Source: an uncultured Desulfovibrionaceae bacterium (lineage in GTDB: Bacteria; Desulfobacterota; Desulfovibrionia; Desulfovibrionales; Desulfovibrionaceae). From it: 64,000 nucleotides of DNA. Positions 40,801-48,982 of the stretch are shown here, piece after piece. Below the pieces are notes generated by a model, which was given only the letters and a program-made list of their open reading frames with translations, ran no database searches and was not told the origin of the DNA. Each line of letters starts with the position of its first letter. Position 1 is the first letter of the stretch. Where the stretch lies: the NCBI GenBank assembly GCA_944325195.1, contig CALUZB010000021.1:50593-114592 (forward strand), in the 5' to 3' direction. Both the position numbers and the translations under genes were made by a program.

Positions 40801-40970
40801 ATCCGGCTGATAGGGATAACGCCAACCTGAGAGATGAGGGCGAGCTGACGATTGTAGATATAGAACGCAGCGACGGCTCGTCCGGCCTTGGCGATTTGAA
40901 TGTACGCCTGCAAACTCTGTCTGAAGAGGAAGGTTATTGGCTGGATACAGGCGTGCTGGAAAATATTTAA
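37830..40970 (+). CDS. srfB: SrfB family protein, actin/Hsp70-fold ATPase-like
   Basis: 1046 residues, cytosolic (no signal or membrane segment). Family size and motifs fit SrfB, known by name from Salmonella as a putative virulence factor. The sequence shows all three landmarks of an actin/Hsp70-fold nucleotide site: phosphate-1 DLGNS at 288-292, phosphate-2 DIGGGTTDL at 613-621, and an adenosine-type LTGRPS at 815-820. Glu, Asp and basic residues abound. The ribosome site is GGAG. It starts after the structured gap and is followed 27 bases later by srfC. I infer an ATP-driven assembly or switch that acts on the cytosolic domains of the SrfA-like proteins; no enzymatic role has been shown that I know of. 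Confidence 0.88.
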   Translation: MANKIISVIPGGCLQFFDAVVDLEAEPLARLRKPFREEPRLEAPLVPAHNQAGLNEPNGPPTPWNLFPLVWDAPSQQHFKSGTREAAELSYEVDARQAFELFNGVWLPAPFLCLKPERWPDQAQKFECGPSNWARIRVKRRDAAMRSSGDVAPHSQAHPSEPLLYDVTLAFDTGVEERGPNQNIYFALSKQNVSENAFFRFAHHERDNAWFLNEGWVDAWLESVYNSYRQQYPKAKLSRAATFTAPAMEYMACYLTLLEALHLAAIFPDIKVSDPAHSLPIEVDLVLDLGNSRMTGLLVETIPQRPTSLNDSYLLQIRDLSAPENCYAEPIETRVEFSEATFGNARLSARSGRQTPAFIWPSPVRVGPEAARLCAQARGAEGSTGMSSPKRYLWDERARLQQWRYNGEYSDGQIEPTATRGIFIQHVNKEGTPLSCLTPANKARYPSLRNQQDEVAFEARFTRSSLMMFLLAEVLMQALVTINSPQVRGGREYPDLPRHLRRIILTVPTAMPIAEQKIYKRWAKWAVELVWECLNWKQWLRPTRPERVTGQTPDWRESPEVRCDWDEATCTQIVYIYNELIEKFQGDADELFKLLGRKRPGLNGSSLRVASIDIGGGTTDLSITSFEVLGSEATTARIRPKLEFRDGFNIAGDDILSAVIKNHVIGPIRNNLQAAGVHDVRNILGGLFKDSPGQTQQDRMLRGQWVRQIAMPAGLGILEAYEKTKLESGSATYSCRLKDFLPVIPPAKVIAYLEAPLRSALARLDPAEAEKFSLLEFNLPVNLHEVDRTVRQTIGQILADLCEVVHIYGCDLLLLTGRPSCWPSVAGAPLAKLPVPPDRVIPMHQYRVGNWYPFANSLGYIDDPKTTVVTGAIVCALAEGHLEGFSFDTSSLKLKSTARFIGELDKNGQLLAPRVWFSPDVDTPAEVELVKTVEFNTPMAIGFRQLSASRWTTTRLYSLEYTSQEAIARAKNLRPYKVTLAFTMREEDETNPADRDNANLRDEGELTIVDIERSDGSSGLGDLNVRLQTLSEEEGYWLDTGVLENI

Positions 40971-40997
40971 CCAGCTTATTTCGGAACAGGAGTTCCT

Positions 40998-43661
40998 ATG
41001 CCAGAGACAGACATCGCCCTGTCCAACCGGGCAAGACAGTTGGCGGCCACACTTGAAGCGGCCCAAGCTTGGGTTGAAGACAACCGCGAATCAGTAAAAA
41101 GTGAGTCCGACCCTCTGCTTAACCGCCTGCGCAGGGGCGCCCGTTTGTTCCGCCGCTGCGAAGCCGCGGCTTTGCGTAAAATGTGCGTGGGCGTGTTCGG
41201 TCCCAGTCAGGCCGGCAAATCCTATCTCATATCAGCCCTTGCCCGTGATAAGAACGGTTCCCTGCTCGCGGACTTCGGGGGAGTGCATTACGACTTTATC
41301 AAAGATATCAACCCGGAAGGCGGTAAAGAATCCACCGGCCTGGTCACCCGGTTTACCCTCACGCCGCAGCACCCCCCCAAAGAACACCCGGTACGTCTCG
41401 GGCTGTTATCGGAAACGGATATTGTGAAAATTATCGCCAATACCTTTTATTCCGACGGAGAACACAAAGAATTACCAGACGTTGAAGCTATCCGGGCCAG
41501 TCTGGATAGCTTGGGGAAGAAGGCCTCAGTTGCTCCACTGCCGGACCTGGATCAGGACGATTTGGAAGACTTGCATGAATATGTCTCACAACGCTTTTCC
41601 ACTTCCGTGCGGATTAATCCTCTTGAACGGGCGTTCTGGCCCCGCGCTGTGCAGTTGGCTCCGAAACTGAATTTGGAAGACCGTGCCCGGCTTTTCGCGC
41701 ATATCTGGGACGGCGTTGAACAATTCACAGAGCTCTATCTTGAGCTGGTACGCGCCCTGAACACTCTGGGAAGAGCCTCTGAAGCCTTTTGTGGGCTTGA
41801 TGCACTGATTCCCCGCGAACGTAGCATTATTGATGTAGCCACTTTAGCCGGCCTCGGCCATGCCGATGAAGCAGGAAGTGAAGACCGGATCGAGCTGGTG
41901 ACTAAAAACGGTAAGTCCGCCGCGCTTACCCGCAATCTGGTCACCGCGCTTACAGCCGAACTCACAATAGTGATGCCGAACAAGCCTGACGATTTTTTTG
42001 AGCAGGTGGATCTGCTGGACTTTCCCGGCTATCGCTCCCGCCTGAAAATAAAAAACATCCGGCAGGAAATCGCCAAACCTGATTCTCTGCAGGGCTTTTT
42101 CCTACGCGGTAAGGTCTCTTACCTGTTTGAACGCTACTGTGCGGAAAACGAACTGAGCAGCATGTTGCTTTGCATCGGCCCGGGCAACCAGGAAGTGCAG
42201 GATCTGCCAAGCGTAATCGATGCCTGGGTGCGCGCAACCCATGGTGATACCCCGGAAGAAAGGCAAGGCAAAGATAAGGCCCTGTTCCTGGTTTTAACCA
42301 AATTCGATATGGAATTTGAAGAGAAAAAAGGCGCTTCAGCCACAGCGGAAGGGCGCTGGAAAAACCGTTTGCACGCTTCCCTGCTCGATTTCTTTGGAAA
42401 GCAGTATGACTGGCCCCTGGACTGGGACGGAAGCCCGTTCAACAACCTGTTCTGGCTGCGCAACCCCAACTTCAAGGCGAAAGCCATTTTTGAATATGAG
42501 GGGGATCTTGAAATCGCAATCCGCCAAGATCAGGAAGAATACATCAATGGGTTGTATGACGGGTTCATCAATTCTGCAGAGGTCACGCCATTTTTTAAAA
42601 ACCCGCAAAAAGCCTGGGAAAGTGCTATGAGTCTGGGAGACGGGGGGATAACCTACCTGCGCGACAGTCTGCGCCCCCTGTGCAACCCGGAAATAAAGCT
42701 GAAGCAACTGGAAAACCGCATCCGCCACGAAAGCAGGCTGATTTATGACCGCCTATCGCCATACTGGCGCAGCGATGACCGGGAAGAGGAACGCAAGGCC
42801 AAAACCCGGCTTGCCAGACATCTCTCGGCTTATCTGGCTGTTAACGTGCAGGAGCAACGGTTTGGAAAATTGCTGTCTGAAATGCAATTGTCCGATGATT
42901 ATTACTATGATCTCTACTTCCAGTTGGAAAATCAGAACGCCTCTGAAGCCGACCCCGACAATGGACACTCAGAAGCAAGCCTGGGTGCGCGCACCTCGGC
43001 AGATGATCTCTTGGAAGAACTGTTCGGAAACTTATCCCCGGAAAACTCTGAAACTGAAACGGAAAAAACTGCTCCTCCAGCAAACTCTCTGCCGGAACTT
43101 ATCCATAACCTACCGATAGACGAAGCCGGGCACTTCGCTCTGTCCATAGAAAAGACCTGGATTGATCATCTGCATTCGCTTGCAGAAAACAGCACTGCCC
43201 AATCATGCTATAAATTTCCGGCTCAGGAATTCGGGCAGTTTGTACATGAGATTATTGAAGGGGCAGCCAGATTACATTTGCGCAAACAGGTGGAGGAAGC
43301 CATCAGAAAAGCGTCGCGCTACCACAATATCAACCGGGAAAAGCTGGTTTGGAAGCAGGTAAGCCTGGCTGCCAATCTTATCAATTCTTATGTGAACTGG
43401 TTGGGATTTCGGCCCGATCTTGAAGAAGAACGCGAAGTGGAAATAGGCGGCAAATGGTTCAAGCTGTTCCAGCCCGTGCCGGAAGTACAGGGCTACCCTG
43501 AATTGCCGGAAGACCAAGCTGCCTTTGACCGTGATTTTTACCGTGACTGGCTGGCGGCGTTCCTCGATTTGGCCCGGAGCAACGCCGATTATAGCGGAGC
43601 GGATTTCAACGTTATTGAGAACTCTCGCTTGGGCGAGCTTTTAAGCATTTTGGCAGGTTAA
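40998..43661 (+). CDS. srfC: SrfC family protein, dynamin-like GTPase
   Basis: 887 residues, cytosolic. P-loop GPSQAGKS at 68-75, a DFPG G3 motif at 341-344, and a G4-like TKFD at 434-437: a complete large-GTPase layout with wide spacing as in dynamin-like proteins. The C-terminal half is helical and acidic, with a low-complexity Glu/Thr/Ser segment near residues 655-700. SrfC partners SrfB in all srf loci I know of. AGGAG lies 6 bases before the ATG. I infer GTP-dependent polymerisation or membrane association; experimental proof is lacking in the sequence. Confidence 0.88.
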   Translation: MPETDIALSNRARQLAATLEAAQAWVEDNRESVKSESDPLLNRLRRGARLFRRCEAAALRKMCVGVFGPSQAGKSYLISALARDKNGSLLADFGGVHYDFIKDINPEGGKESTGLVTRFTLTPQHPPKEHPVRLGLLSETDIVKIIANTFYSDGEHKELPDVEAIRASLDSLGKKASVAPLPDLDQDDLEDLHEYVSQRFSTSVRINPLERAFWPRAVQLAPKLNLEDRARLFAHIWDGVEQFTELYLELVRALNTLGRASEAFCGLDALIPRERSIIDVATLAGLGHADEAGSEDRIELVTKNGKSAALTRNLVTALTAELTIVMPNKPDDFFEQVDLLDFPGYRSRLKIKNIRQEIAKPDSLQGFFLRGKVSYLFERYCAENELSSMLLCIGPGNQEVQDLPSVIDAWVRATHGDTPEERQGKDKALFLVLTKFDMEFEEKKGASATAEGRWKNRLHASLLDFFGKQYDWPLDWDGSPFNNLFWLRNPNFKAKAIFEYEGDLEIAIRQDQEEYINGLYDGFINSAEVTPFFKNPQKAWESAMSLGDGGITYLRDSLRPLCNPEIKLKQLENRIRHESRLIYDRLSPYWRSDDREEERKAKTRLARHLSAYLAVNVQEQRFGKLLSEMQLSDDYYYDLYFQLENQNASEADPDNGHSEASLGARTSADDLLEELFGNLSPENSETETEKTAPPANSLPELIHNLPIDEAGHFALSIEKTWIDHLHSLAENSTAQSCYKFPAQEFGQFVHEIIEGAARLHLRKQVEEAIRKASRYHNINREKLVWKQVSLAANLINSYVNWLGFRPDLEEEREVEIGGKWFKLFQPVPEVQGYPELPEDQAAFDRDFYRDWLAAFLDLARSNADYSGADFNVIENSRLGELLSILAG

Positions 43662-43724
43662 CTTTAAAAAACGCTTTTCAAATAAATCGGCTTACGCCTC
43701 TACGGCAGTTATGCTTTTGAAGTA

Positions 43725-44945
43725 ATGCTCCCGGCGAAAGACCTTGATCGCCAGGGCATGGAGGTTGCTTGTTTGATTATAGAGATTAAAAATGATCCCC
43801 TGAAAGGGCCTGGCTACGCCCGGATCAGCTTAAACGCGCGTTCCGGCTCCCTGCCCATCAGCCTGGGCGACATAACGCCCCAGTTCATCATCGAAAGTCC
43901 CGGACGGGGCGAATATCTGAGTAACGGCCAGTGGGCCCAAGCTGAAAACAGACTGACCCCCAATGCTTTTTATTTTGATGAAGGCCGACTCATTCTTGAG
44001 GTGGGACCGGAGGTAGTGGATAATCTTGAAGCGCTGGAAAACTACCGGTTTACTTTAATCCTTCCGGAATTTGAAAAAAGCGGCGCCTTGGTGTGCAACC
44101 AGCTTATGCCTTCCCCCATAAGCAGCGGGCATACTCAATTCGGCAGGTTTGAAACAACCCCGGAACCAGAAGCCCCTAAGCCGGAAACAATGCAGGCAAG
44201 TTCGGTTACCCCGGAACCGGAAGTGCGCCCACTCGTCCAGGAGTTGGCTTCCACCATACCTTTTTCGGAGCAATCTGTTTCGGCTCCCACTTCAAATCTC
44301 CAGATACCGGATAATCCACCCGACGATTATATTTCCCTGCCGCCGGAGCTTGACTCAAACAGACCTGCGAACAGCAAGCTGCCACTGTTGATTACTTTGG
44401 GCATAATTATACTCGTTGCTGTGGCTGGAATTTTAACTTTCATGCTCACAGGGCTGAATGATGAGATGCCCACAGATATGACCGCTTCCAACGCAGCAGA
44501 ATCTGCTACAGCCGACGCAGAGGTTCCCGCTCTGACAGAGCCTGATCCGATTGAATCGGGGCAGACTGCAAATCTGGAAGCGCTGCAAATGGCGCGCGGC
44601 CTTTTGCGCGACTCTCCCGGCGATGATGATATCCGCCGCGCCCTGACTATTCTGCCTCTGGACGAAAACAACGCCGACGCTAATTTCCTGTTGCGCGAAG
44701 AGTTAGCGCAACGCGGCGATGCCGAATCAATGTTCCTGTTGGGACAGTTTTATGATCCCAACCTGACTGCACCTACCGGGAGTATAGAAAAAGATCCCGC
44801 CCAAGCCGTTTACTGGTATGCTCAAGCCAAGAAAAACGGTTGGCAGTCGGCCGGACCGGCTCTCGAGCAATTGAAAACCCGGTTGCAAACCGCCGCCGCT
44901 GAAGGCGACTCGGAAGCGCAACGCCTGCTTGATTCCATGGAGTAA
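43725..44945 (+). CDS. Sel1-repeat membrane protein of the srf-type locus
   Basis: 406 residues. A beta-rich N-terminal domain (about 15-130, YARISLNARSGSLPISLGD), a Pro/Glu-rich linker, one membrane helix (about 223-243, LLITLGIIILVAVAGILTF), then a periplasmic part ending in a Sel1-type helical repeat (GDAESMFLLGQFYD...DPAQAVYWYAQA). The start is uncertain: the ATG at 43725 has only a weak ribosome site and an internal ATG 11 codons later is possible. It lies 63 bases after srfC and 2 bases before the VWA gene. Sel1 repeats mediate protein contacts, so it may bridge the cytosolic pair to the secreted VWA protein. Confidence 0.7.
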   Translation: MLPAKDLDRQGMEVACLIIEIKNDPLKGPGYARISLNARSGSLPISLGDITPQFIIESPGRGEYLSNGQWAQAENRLTPNAFYFDEGRLILEVGPEVVDNLEALENYRFTLILPEFEKSGALVCNQLMPSPISSGHTQFGRFETTPEPEAPKPETMQASSVTPEPEVRPLVQELASTIPFSEQSVSAPTSNLQIPDNPPDDYISLPPELDSNRPANSKLPLLITLGIIILVAVAGILTFMLTGLNDEMPTDMTASNAAESATADAEVPALTEPDPIESGQTANLEALQMARGLLRDSPGDDDIRRALTILPLDENNADANFLLREELAQRGDAESMFLLGQFYDPNLTAPTGSIEKDPAQAVYWYAQAKKNGWQSAGPALEQLKTRLQTAAAEGDSEAQRLLDSME

Positions 44946-44947
44946 TT

Positions 44948-46960
44948 ATGAAGTTTGGCACAACATCCCTTCTGTTGTTTTTTCTGATGCTTGGGGCATA
45001 TTTTCCCCCGTTGGCGTCATATGCTCAATCTGTAGAACAGCCGTTGCTCATGGACGGCAAAAAGACCCTGTTCCAACGGGTGATTGTCCACCCGGAAGCA
45101 AAAGCACACTCTGCCCCGGCAAGCAACGCTGGCGAAGAAGTGAAGCCGTTCAGCGTCTATTATGTCTATGAACGCAAAGACATAAACGGAGAAAGCTGGC
45201 TCAGAGTTTCGCCCTCAACCCAAGGCGGAGCCGATATGTTCTGGTTGCCCGCTGCAAAAACATCGGCCTGGAACCAGGCCCTTACCCTGCTCTTTACTGA
45301 GCGCACGAGTCGCGCCCCGGTGCTCTTTTTCAACAGTGCAGACAGCCTTGAGCAGGTGGGAGCGAGTGCGGACGTCGGGTCTGAGCTGAACCGGCTGGCC
45401 CGGCAGTTCAACGATTACGCTGCAAAAGGCGAAAAACCGGCCGATTTCCCGGTTCTGGCTGCAGAGCCGCAAGGAGACCAGGGGGCGGTTGCCCGCAGTC
45501 GGTTCTACATCATGCCGATTTTCAATTGGACAGATCCTTTTGAGGGAGTGAAGTTCTTACAGGTTGCATCCATTGACCCCGGATCCGCCGTCGGCCCTAC
45601 AGGCGGTGCCTCTGCCAACGGCCAAGGCGAAGTGGCAAACACAGATCCGTTGAAAACAGGCATTGCTTTTGTGATTGACACAACTATTTCCATGCGCCCC
45701 TATATTGAGCAAAGCCTGCAGGTTGTACGGTCAATTTATGATGCTGTTGAAAAATCCAAGGTAAACGACAAGGTCGGAATAGCAGTAGTCGCTTTTCGCT
45801 CCAGTCTCACGGCCAGCCCCGGGATTGAATATGATACAAAAATCGTTTCGCAGTTCAAGCAGGTCAATCAGAGGCAAGAACTGGAAAAAGCCCTTTCAGA
45901 AGTACGCGAGGCCAGTGTGTCTACCCACACATTTAACGAGGATTCCTACGGCGGTCTGATAACCGCTATTGAGAAGCTGAATTGGAGCAATTACCAGTCC
46001 AGAGTAATCATGCTGATTACAGATGCCGGCCCATTGGAAGCCGGCGATCAATACGCCACAACCCGCATGGGCAGTGAGGAAGTGGCGGATATGGCCAGAG
46101 CCAAAGGCATTAAAATTGTGGCAGTGCATATAAAAACTCCCGGTGGGAAAAACAACCACAGCTATGCAACAGGCGAATATCAACGTCTCACACGTATGCC
46201 TGACAGTGGAGAAACATCCTATGTGGGCATTAACGCCACCTCTTCCGACTCAGGGCGTCGTGCTTTCAGCGCTTTTGCAAGCTCTATGGGAGAAGTTTTT
46301 GTAGATTTGGTAAAACGTACCGCGGAAAATACCCAGCTGCCGCGCCCAACCGCCAAACCTGAAAACAGCCCGGCTGAGCAGGGACGCTGGATTGCCGAAA
46401 ACCTGGGGTATTCAATGCAATTGGAGTATCTCGGCGAAAAAAACCAGGTGCGCGCCCCTCATGTGGTCAATTCCTGGATCGCCGACATGGACCTGGCCCG
46501 GTTGGCGGAAAACCACAACACACCTTCCGTTGAAGTAGCCGTGCTCCTGTCCAAAGCCCAGTTGAGCGCGTTGCAGCAGCAGCTTAAAATCATTGTGGAT
46601 AACGCGGAGCGCACCAAAAAAACCGACTCGAAAGACTTTTTCCAGTCAATCCTGTCCGCTTCCGCCCAGATGAGCCGTGACCCGAACATGTTCACCCTCA
46701 AGCCCGGCCAGAATTTACAACAACTGGGTGTATTGGGCGAATTCCTCGATGATCTGCCGTATAAAAGCCAGGTGCTGTCCATGACTGAGGAAGATTGGTA
46801 TAACATGCCCGTGGGCCAACAAACTGCATTCATCAACCGACTGAAATCACGCATAGCCCGTTATGACGAATACGAAAAAGATCGGGACAACTGGGAAAGC
46901 TTTGGTGCAACCAACTCAGATGACTGGCTGTACAGGGTGCCTCTGAATATTCTGCCCTAA
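44948..46960 (+). CDS. Secreted PpkA-type VWA domain protein
   Basis: 670 residues. Signal peptide (about 1-27, LLLFFLMLGAYFPPLASYA), an SH3-like N-domain near 30-110, then a von Willebrand A domain with the metal site D244-T-T-I-S248 and ITDAGPLEAGDQ. The VWA part resembles the C-terminus of type VI secretion kinase PpkA, but no kinase domain is present, so this is a free-standing periplasmic version. A helical region of about 200 residues follows. It starts 2 bases after the previous stop with GGAG, so translation is probably coupled. VWA domains bind protein ligands through a divalent metal; here the partner may be another member of the locus or a wall component. Confidence 0.85.
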   Translation: MKFGTTSLLLFFLMLGAYFPPLASYAQSVEQPLLMDGKKTLFQRVIVHPEAKAHSAPASNAGEEVKPFSVYYVYERKDINGESWLRVSPSTQGGADMFWLPAAKTSAWNQALTLLFTERTSRAPVLFFNSADSLEQVGASADVGSELNRLARQFNDYAAKGEKPADFPVLAAEPQGDQGAVARSRFYIMPIFNWTDPFEGVKFLQVASIDPGSAVGPTGGASANGQGEVANTDPLKTGIAFVIDTTISMRPYIEQSLQVVRSIYDAVEKSKVNDKVGIAVVAFRSSLTASPGIEYDTKIVSQFKQVNQRQELEKALSEVREASVSTHTFNEDSYGGLITAIEKLNWSNYQSRVIMLITDAGPLEAGDQYATTRMGSEEVADMARAKGIKIVAVHIKTPGGKNNHSYATGEYQRLTRMPDSGETSYVGINATSSDSGRRAFSAFASSMGEVFVDLVKRTAENTQLPRPTAKPENSPAEQGRWIAENLGYSMQLEYLGEKNQVRAPHVVNSWIADMDLARLAENHNTPSVEVAVLLSKAQLSALQQQLKIIVDNAERTKKTDSKDFFQSILSASAQMSRDPNMFTLKPGQNLQQLGVLGEFLDDLPYKSQVLSMTEEDWYNMPVGQQTAFINRLKSRIARYDEYEKDRDNWESFGATNSDDWLYRVPLNILP

Positions 46961-47218
46961 AATATGACGTGAAAGTACTCCGGACAGGCTGTACAGCCAT
47001 AGCCTCTTGTGAGGGCATGACAGATTATCTGTTGTTAAGCATCAGAACGGACGTGCTTTAATTTGAGAGTTATTTCCCAAGTTAATCTCCGGTTTATCAT
47101 CATCAGCTAATGCCCGGTATCTAATCCGGGCTCCGGCTGACCTTGGCGGAGAATACGGAAAGAGCAGCCGCTAAATAGCGCGCTTAAACGAAATCAGTTC
47201 TATGGATTGAACCGGCTG
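46961..47218. other. Intergenic region between convergent genes
   Basis: 258 bases. It holds the palindrome GGCTGTACAGCC (46986-46997) and a GCCTC-TTGT-GAGGGC hairpin just after it, which could end transcripts from either side, but neither has a T-run. Nothing else is seen. Confidence 0.3.
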
Positions 47219-47836
47219 TCAATCCCAAGCTTCCGGGCGGTCAAGATTTCTGCCCGCAATACAAAGAGCGCGCTCCCAAGTCTGACGCGAAAGCAACCGG
47301 AGCATAGCCCAGCCTGTAAGCCGAATCCTTTCATAAACATGGAGCTTTCCAGCCCGCATTTGTATTGTTTGGCGGAGCGTTTGCCAGGAAAGCATTGCTG
47401 TATGAATAAAGCTGAGCATGACTAAAAGGGCCAGGGATAATTTCCAATAATGGTTTGGGCTGACCTTTCGCAAGCTCAAACCGACTTCCCGGGCTATCTC
47501 ATAGGGAGAAAACAAAAGCAACAAGCTGGCACCAGAGGCAGCAATTACTGAAACCCGCAAAGCAAGATCGCAACCAAGCCAAACAGCCTGATTAAATTCC
47601 ATACCGTTATAAAGGCCAAATCCTACCCGACCGCCGGCCCATAACAAGGTAAAGAACACATATGCCGAAGCCAACTGCCTCAGAACTCCCCATTTTCTTA
47701 GAGAGATCACCCCGGCCAGCATTAAAACAGCCACAATACTCACCGCCCCTAAAGGCAGATGCCAGATTACAGAGCCCAAACCGAACAGCGTCCAGATCAG
47801 CGCCCTGGAATGCCTGCGAACCAATTTGACAATCAT
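47219..47836 (-). CDS. EcfT/CbiQ-like membrane protein
   Basis: 205 residues with five or six membrane helices and a C-terminal pair of charged helices (RQTIQMRAGKLHVYER, ERALCIAGRNLDRP) where EcfT proteins carry their ATPase-contacting Ala-Arg-Gly motifs. The motifs are degenerate here. No ECF ATPase or substrate-binding subunit gene is next to it. Its ATG follows the TAA of the upstream reductase directly (TAAATG). It could be the transmembrane component of an ECF importer served by a remote ATPase, or a derived protein with another role. Confidence 0.55.
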   Translation of the reverse strand: MIVKLVRRHSRALIWTLFGLGSVIWHLPLGAVSIVAVLMLAGVISLRKWGVLRQLASAYVFFTLLWAGGRVGFGLYNGMEFNQAVWLGCDLALRVSVIAASGASLLLLFSPYEIAREVGLSLRKVSPNHYWKLSLALLVMLSFIHTAMLSWQTLRQTIQMRAGKLHVYERIRLTGWAMLRLLSRQTWERALCIAGRNLDRPEAWD

Positions 47837-48982
47837 TTAAACTTTAGCAAACAATCCGCTGTACATTATCATCTGACGGATAGATGGAGAAAACATGATC
47901 AGCGATTTACTTAATTTATACAGAATATTAGCCCGCATCTTCAAACAGGCCACGGCATAAGCCCGCCTTACCTTAGCCACATGATCATGGCGCAAAATCG
48001 CATTTGCCAGGTTGTCGGCGGAAATAAAGGCATATGAATAACCTTCCGCAGAACTGGGGCTGATAAACCCCGCGGCTTCCCCAATCAGGAAAACGCTGTC
48101 GTCTCCCAAAAAAACATCGCTCAGATGCGGCCTCAGCAACAAACAGCCCGAACGCCGGAAGGAACCGCTGAAGTCATATCCGGCCGGCCTGAGCATTTTT
48201 TTTAGAAGCTCCATATGGACAGTTGCCTTTTTGGCCTCACGTACCCATGCCGGCATGGCCATACCCAGTATAATTTGGTCGCTTTTAGGAATTATCCACC
48301 CGTAAAAATCTGTGAGCATGGGGTGAAAAAACGCCACATACTCTTCAAAAAGTCCTGCACCCGAAATAGCATCAGCGCTTTCAGCGGGAAAAACATCCTG
48401 AACAGCCAGATACGCCGCCTGCGATCGGGCCGGTCGGTTTAGAAAACGGCGCACCATGCTGTTTGCGCCGTCGGCCCCAACCAGAAAGCGACAACGGAGT
48501 TCAATAACAGAACCGGAAGCGTTATTACCGGAACTCAGACGGAGTTTAAAGCCGGTCTTTTCCCGTTCTATTTTTTTCAACCTATATCCATAAAAAGTCT
48601 CTACACCTCTGGGGACTAGGGAAAGCAACCACTTTTCAAAGCTGCTGCGCGACAAATTGATATACTCTGTGGGGTAGAGGCGTTCCAAGCTACCGGTTAA
48701 ATCAAGAGCACGCAAGTTGTCGGGCTGGACACCGTCAAGCACGGAAGCAGGCAGGAACAAGCCGCGGTTGGAAAGCCATTTTCTGGCATCAGGAGCCAGC
48801 AACCCGCCACAGCATTTTTCCAGATAATGCGGACCGGCGCACAGGCTCTCAGAAATTCGAGCCGGAGCCTGCATCGGCCGGGCATCCACCAGCACGACTT
48901 TGCGCTTGAGCCCGAGCCTCTGGGCCAGCACTGCACCGGCCGGGCCGGCGCCGATTATCGCCACATCATAATTTTCCATCAT
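47837..48982 (-). CDS. FAD-dependent oxidoreductase, geranylgeranyl reductase-like
   Basis: 381 residues. N-terminal dinucleotide-binding fold (VAIIGAGPAGAVLAQRLG, then VVLVDAR), the second FAD motif FLVGADGANSMVRR and the third GEAAGFISPSSAEGYSYAF. The CCGGLLAP segment near residue 58 is typical of the geranylgeranyl-reductase-related group that reduces isoprenoid or lipid double bonds. The substrate cannot be read from sequence. Its start overlaps the stop of the glycosyltransferase by four bases (ATGA), so the two are co-translated. Confidence 0.82.
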   Translation of the reverse strand: MMENYDVAIIGAGPAGAVLAQRLGLKRKVVLVDARPMQAPARISESLCAGPHYLEKCCGGLLAPDARKWLSNRGLFLPASVLDGVQPDNLRALDLTGSLERLYPTEYINLSRSSFEKWLLSLVPRGVETFYGYRLKKIEREKTGFKLRLSSGNNASGSVIELRCRFLVGADGANSMVRRFLNRPARSQAAYLAVQDVFPAESADAISGAGLFEEYVAFFHPMLTDFYGWIIPKSDQIILGMAMPAWVREAKKATVHMELLKKMLRPAGYDFSGSFRRSGCLLLRPHLSDVFLGDDSVFLIGEAAGFISPSSAEGYSYAFISADNLANAILRHDHVAKVRRAYAVACLKMRANILYKLSKSLIMFSPSIRQMIMYSGLFAKV

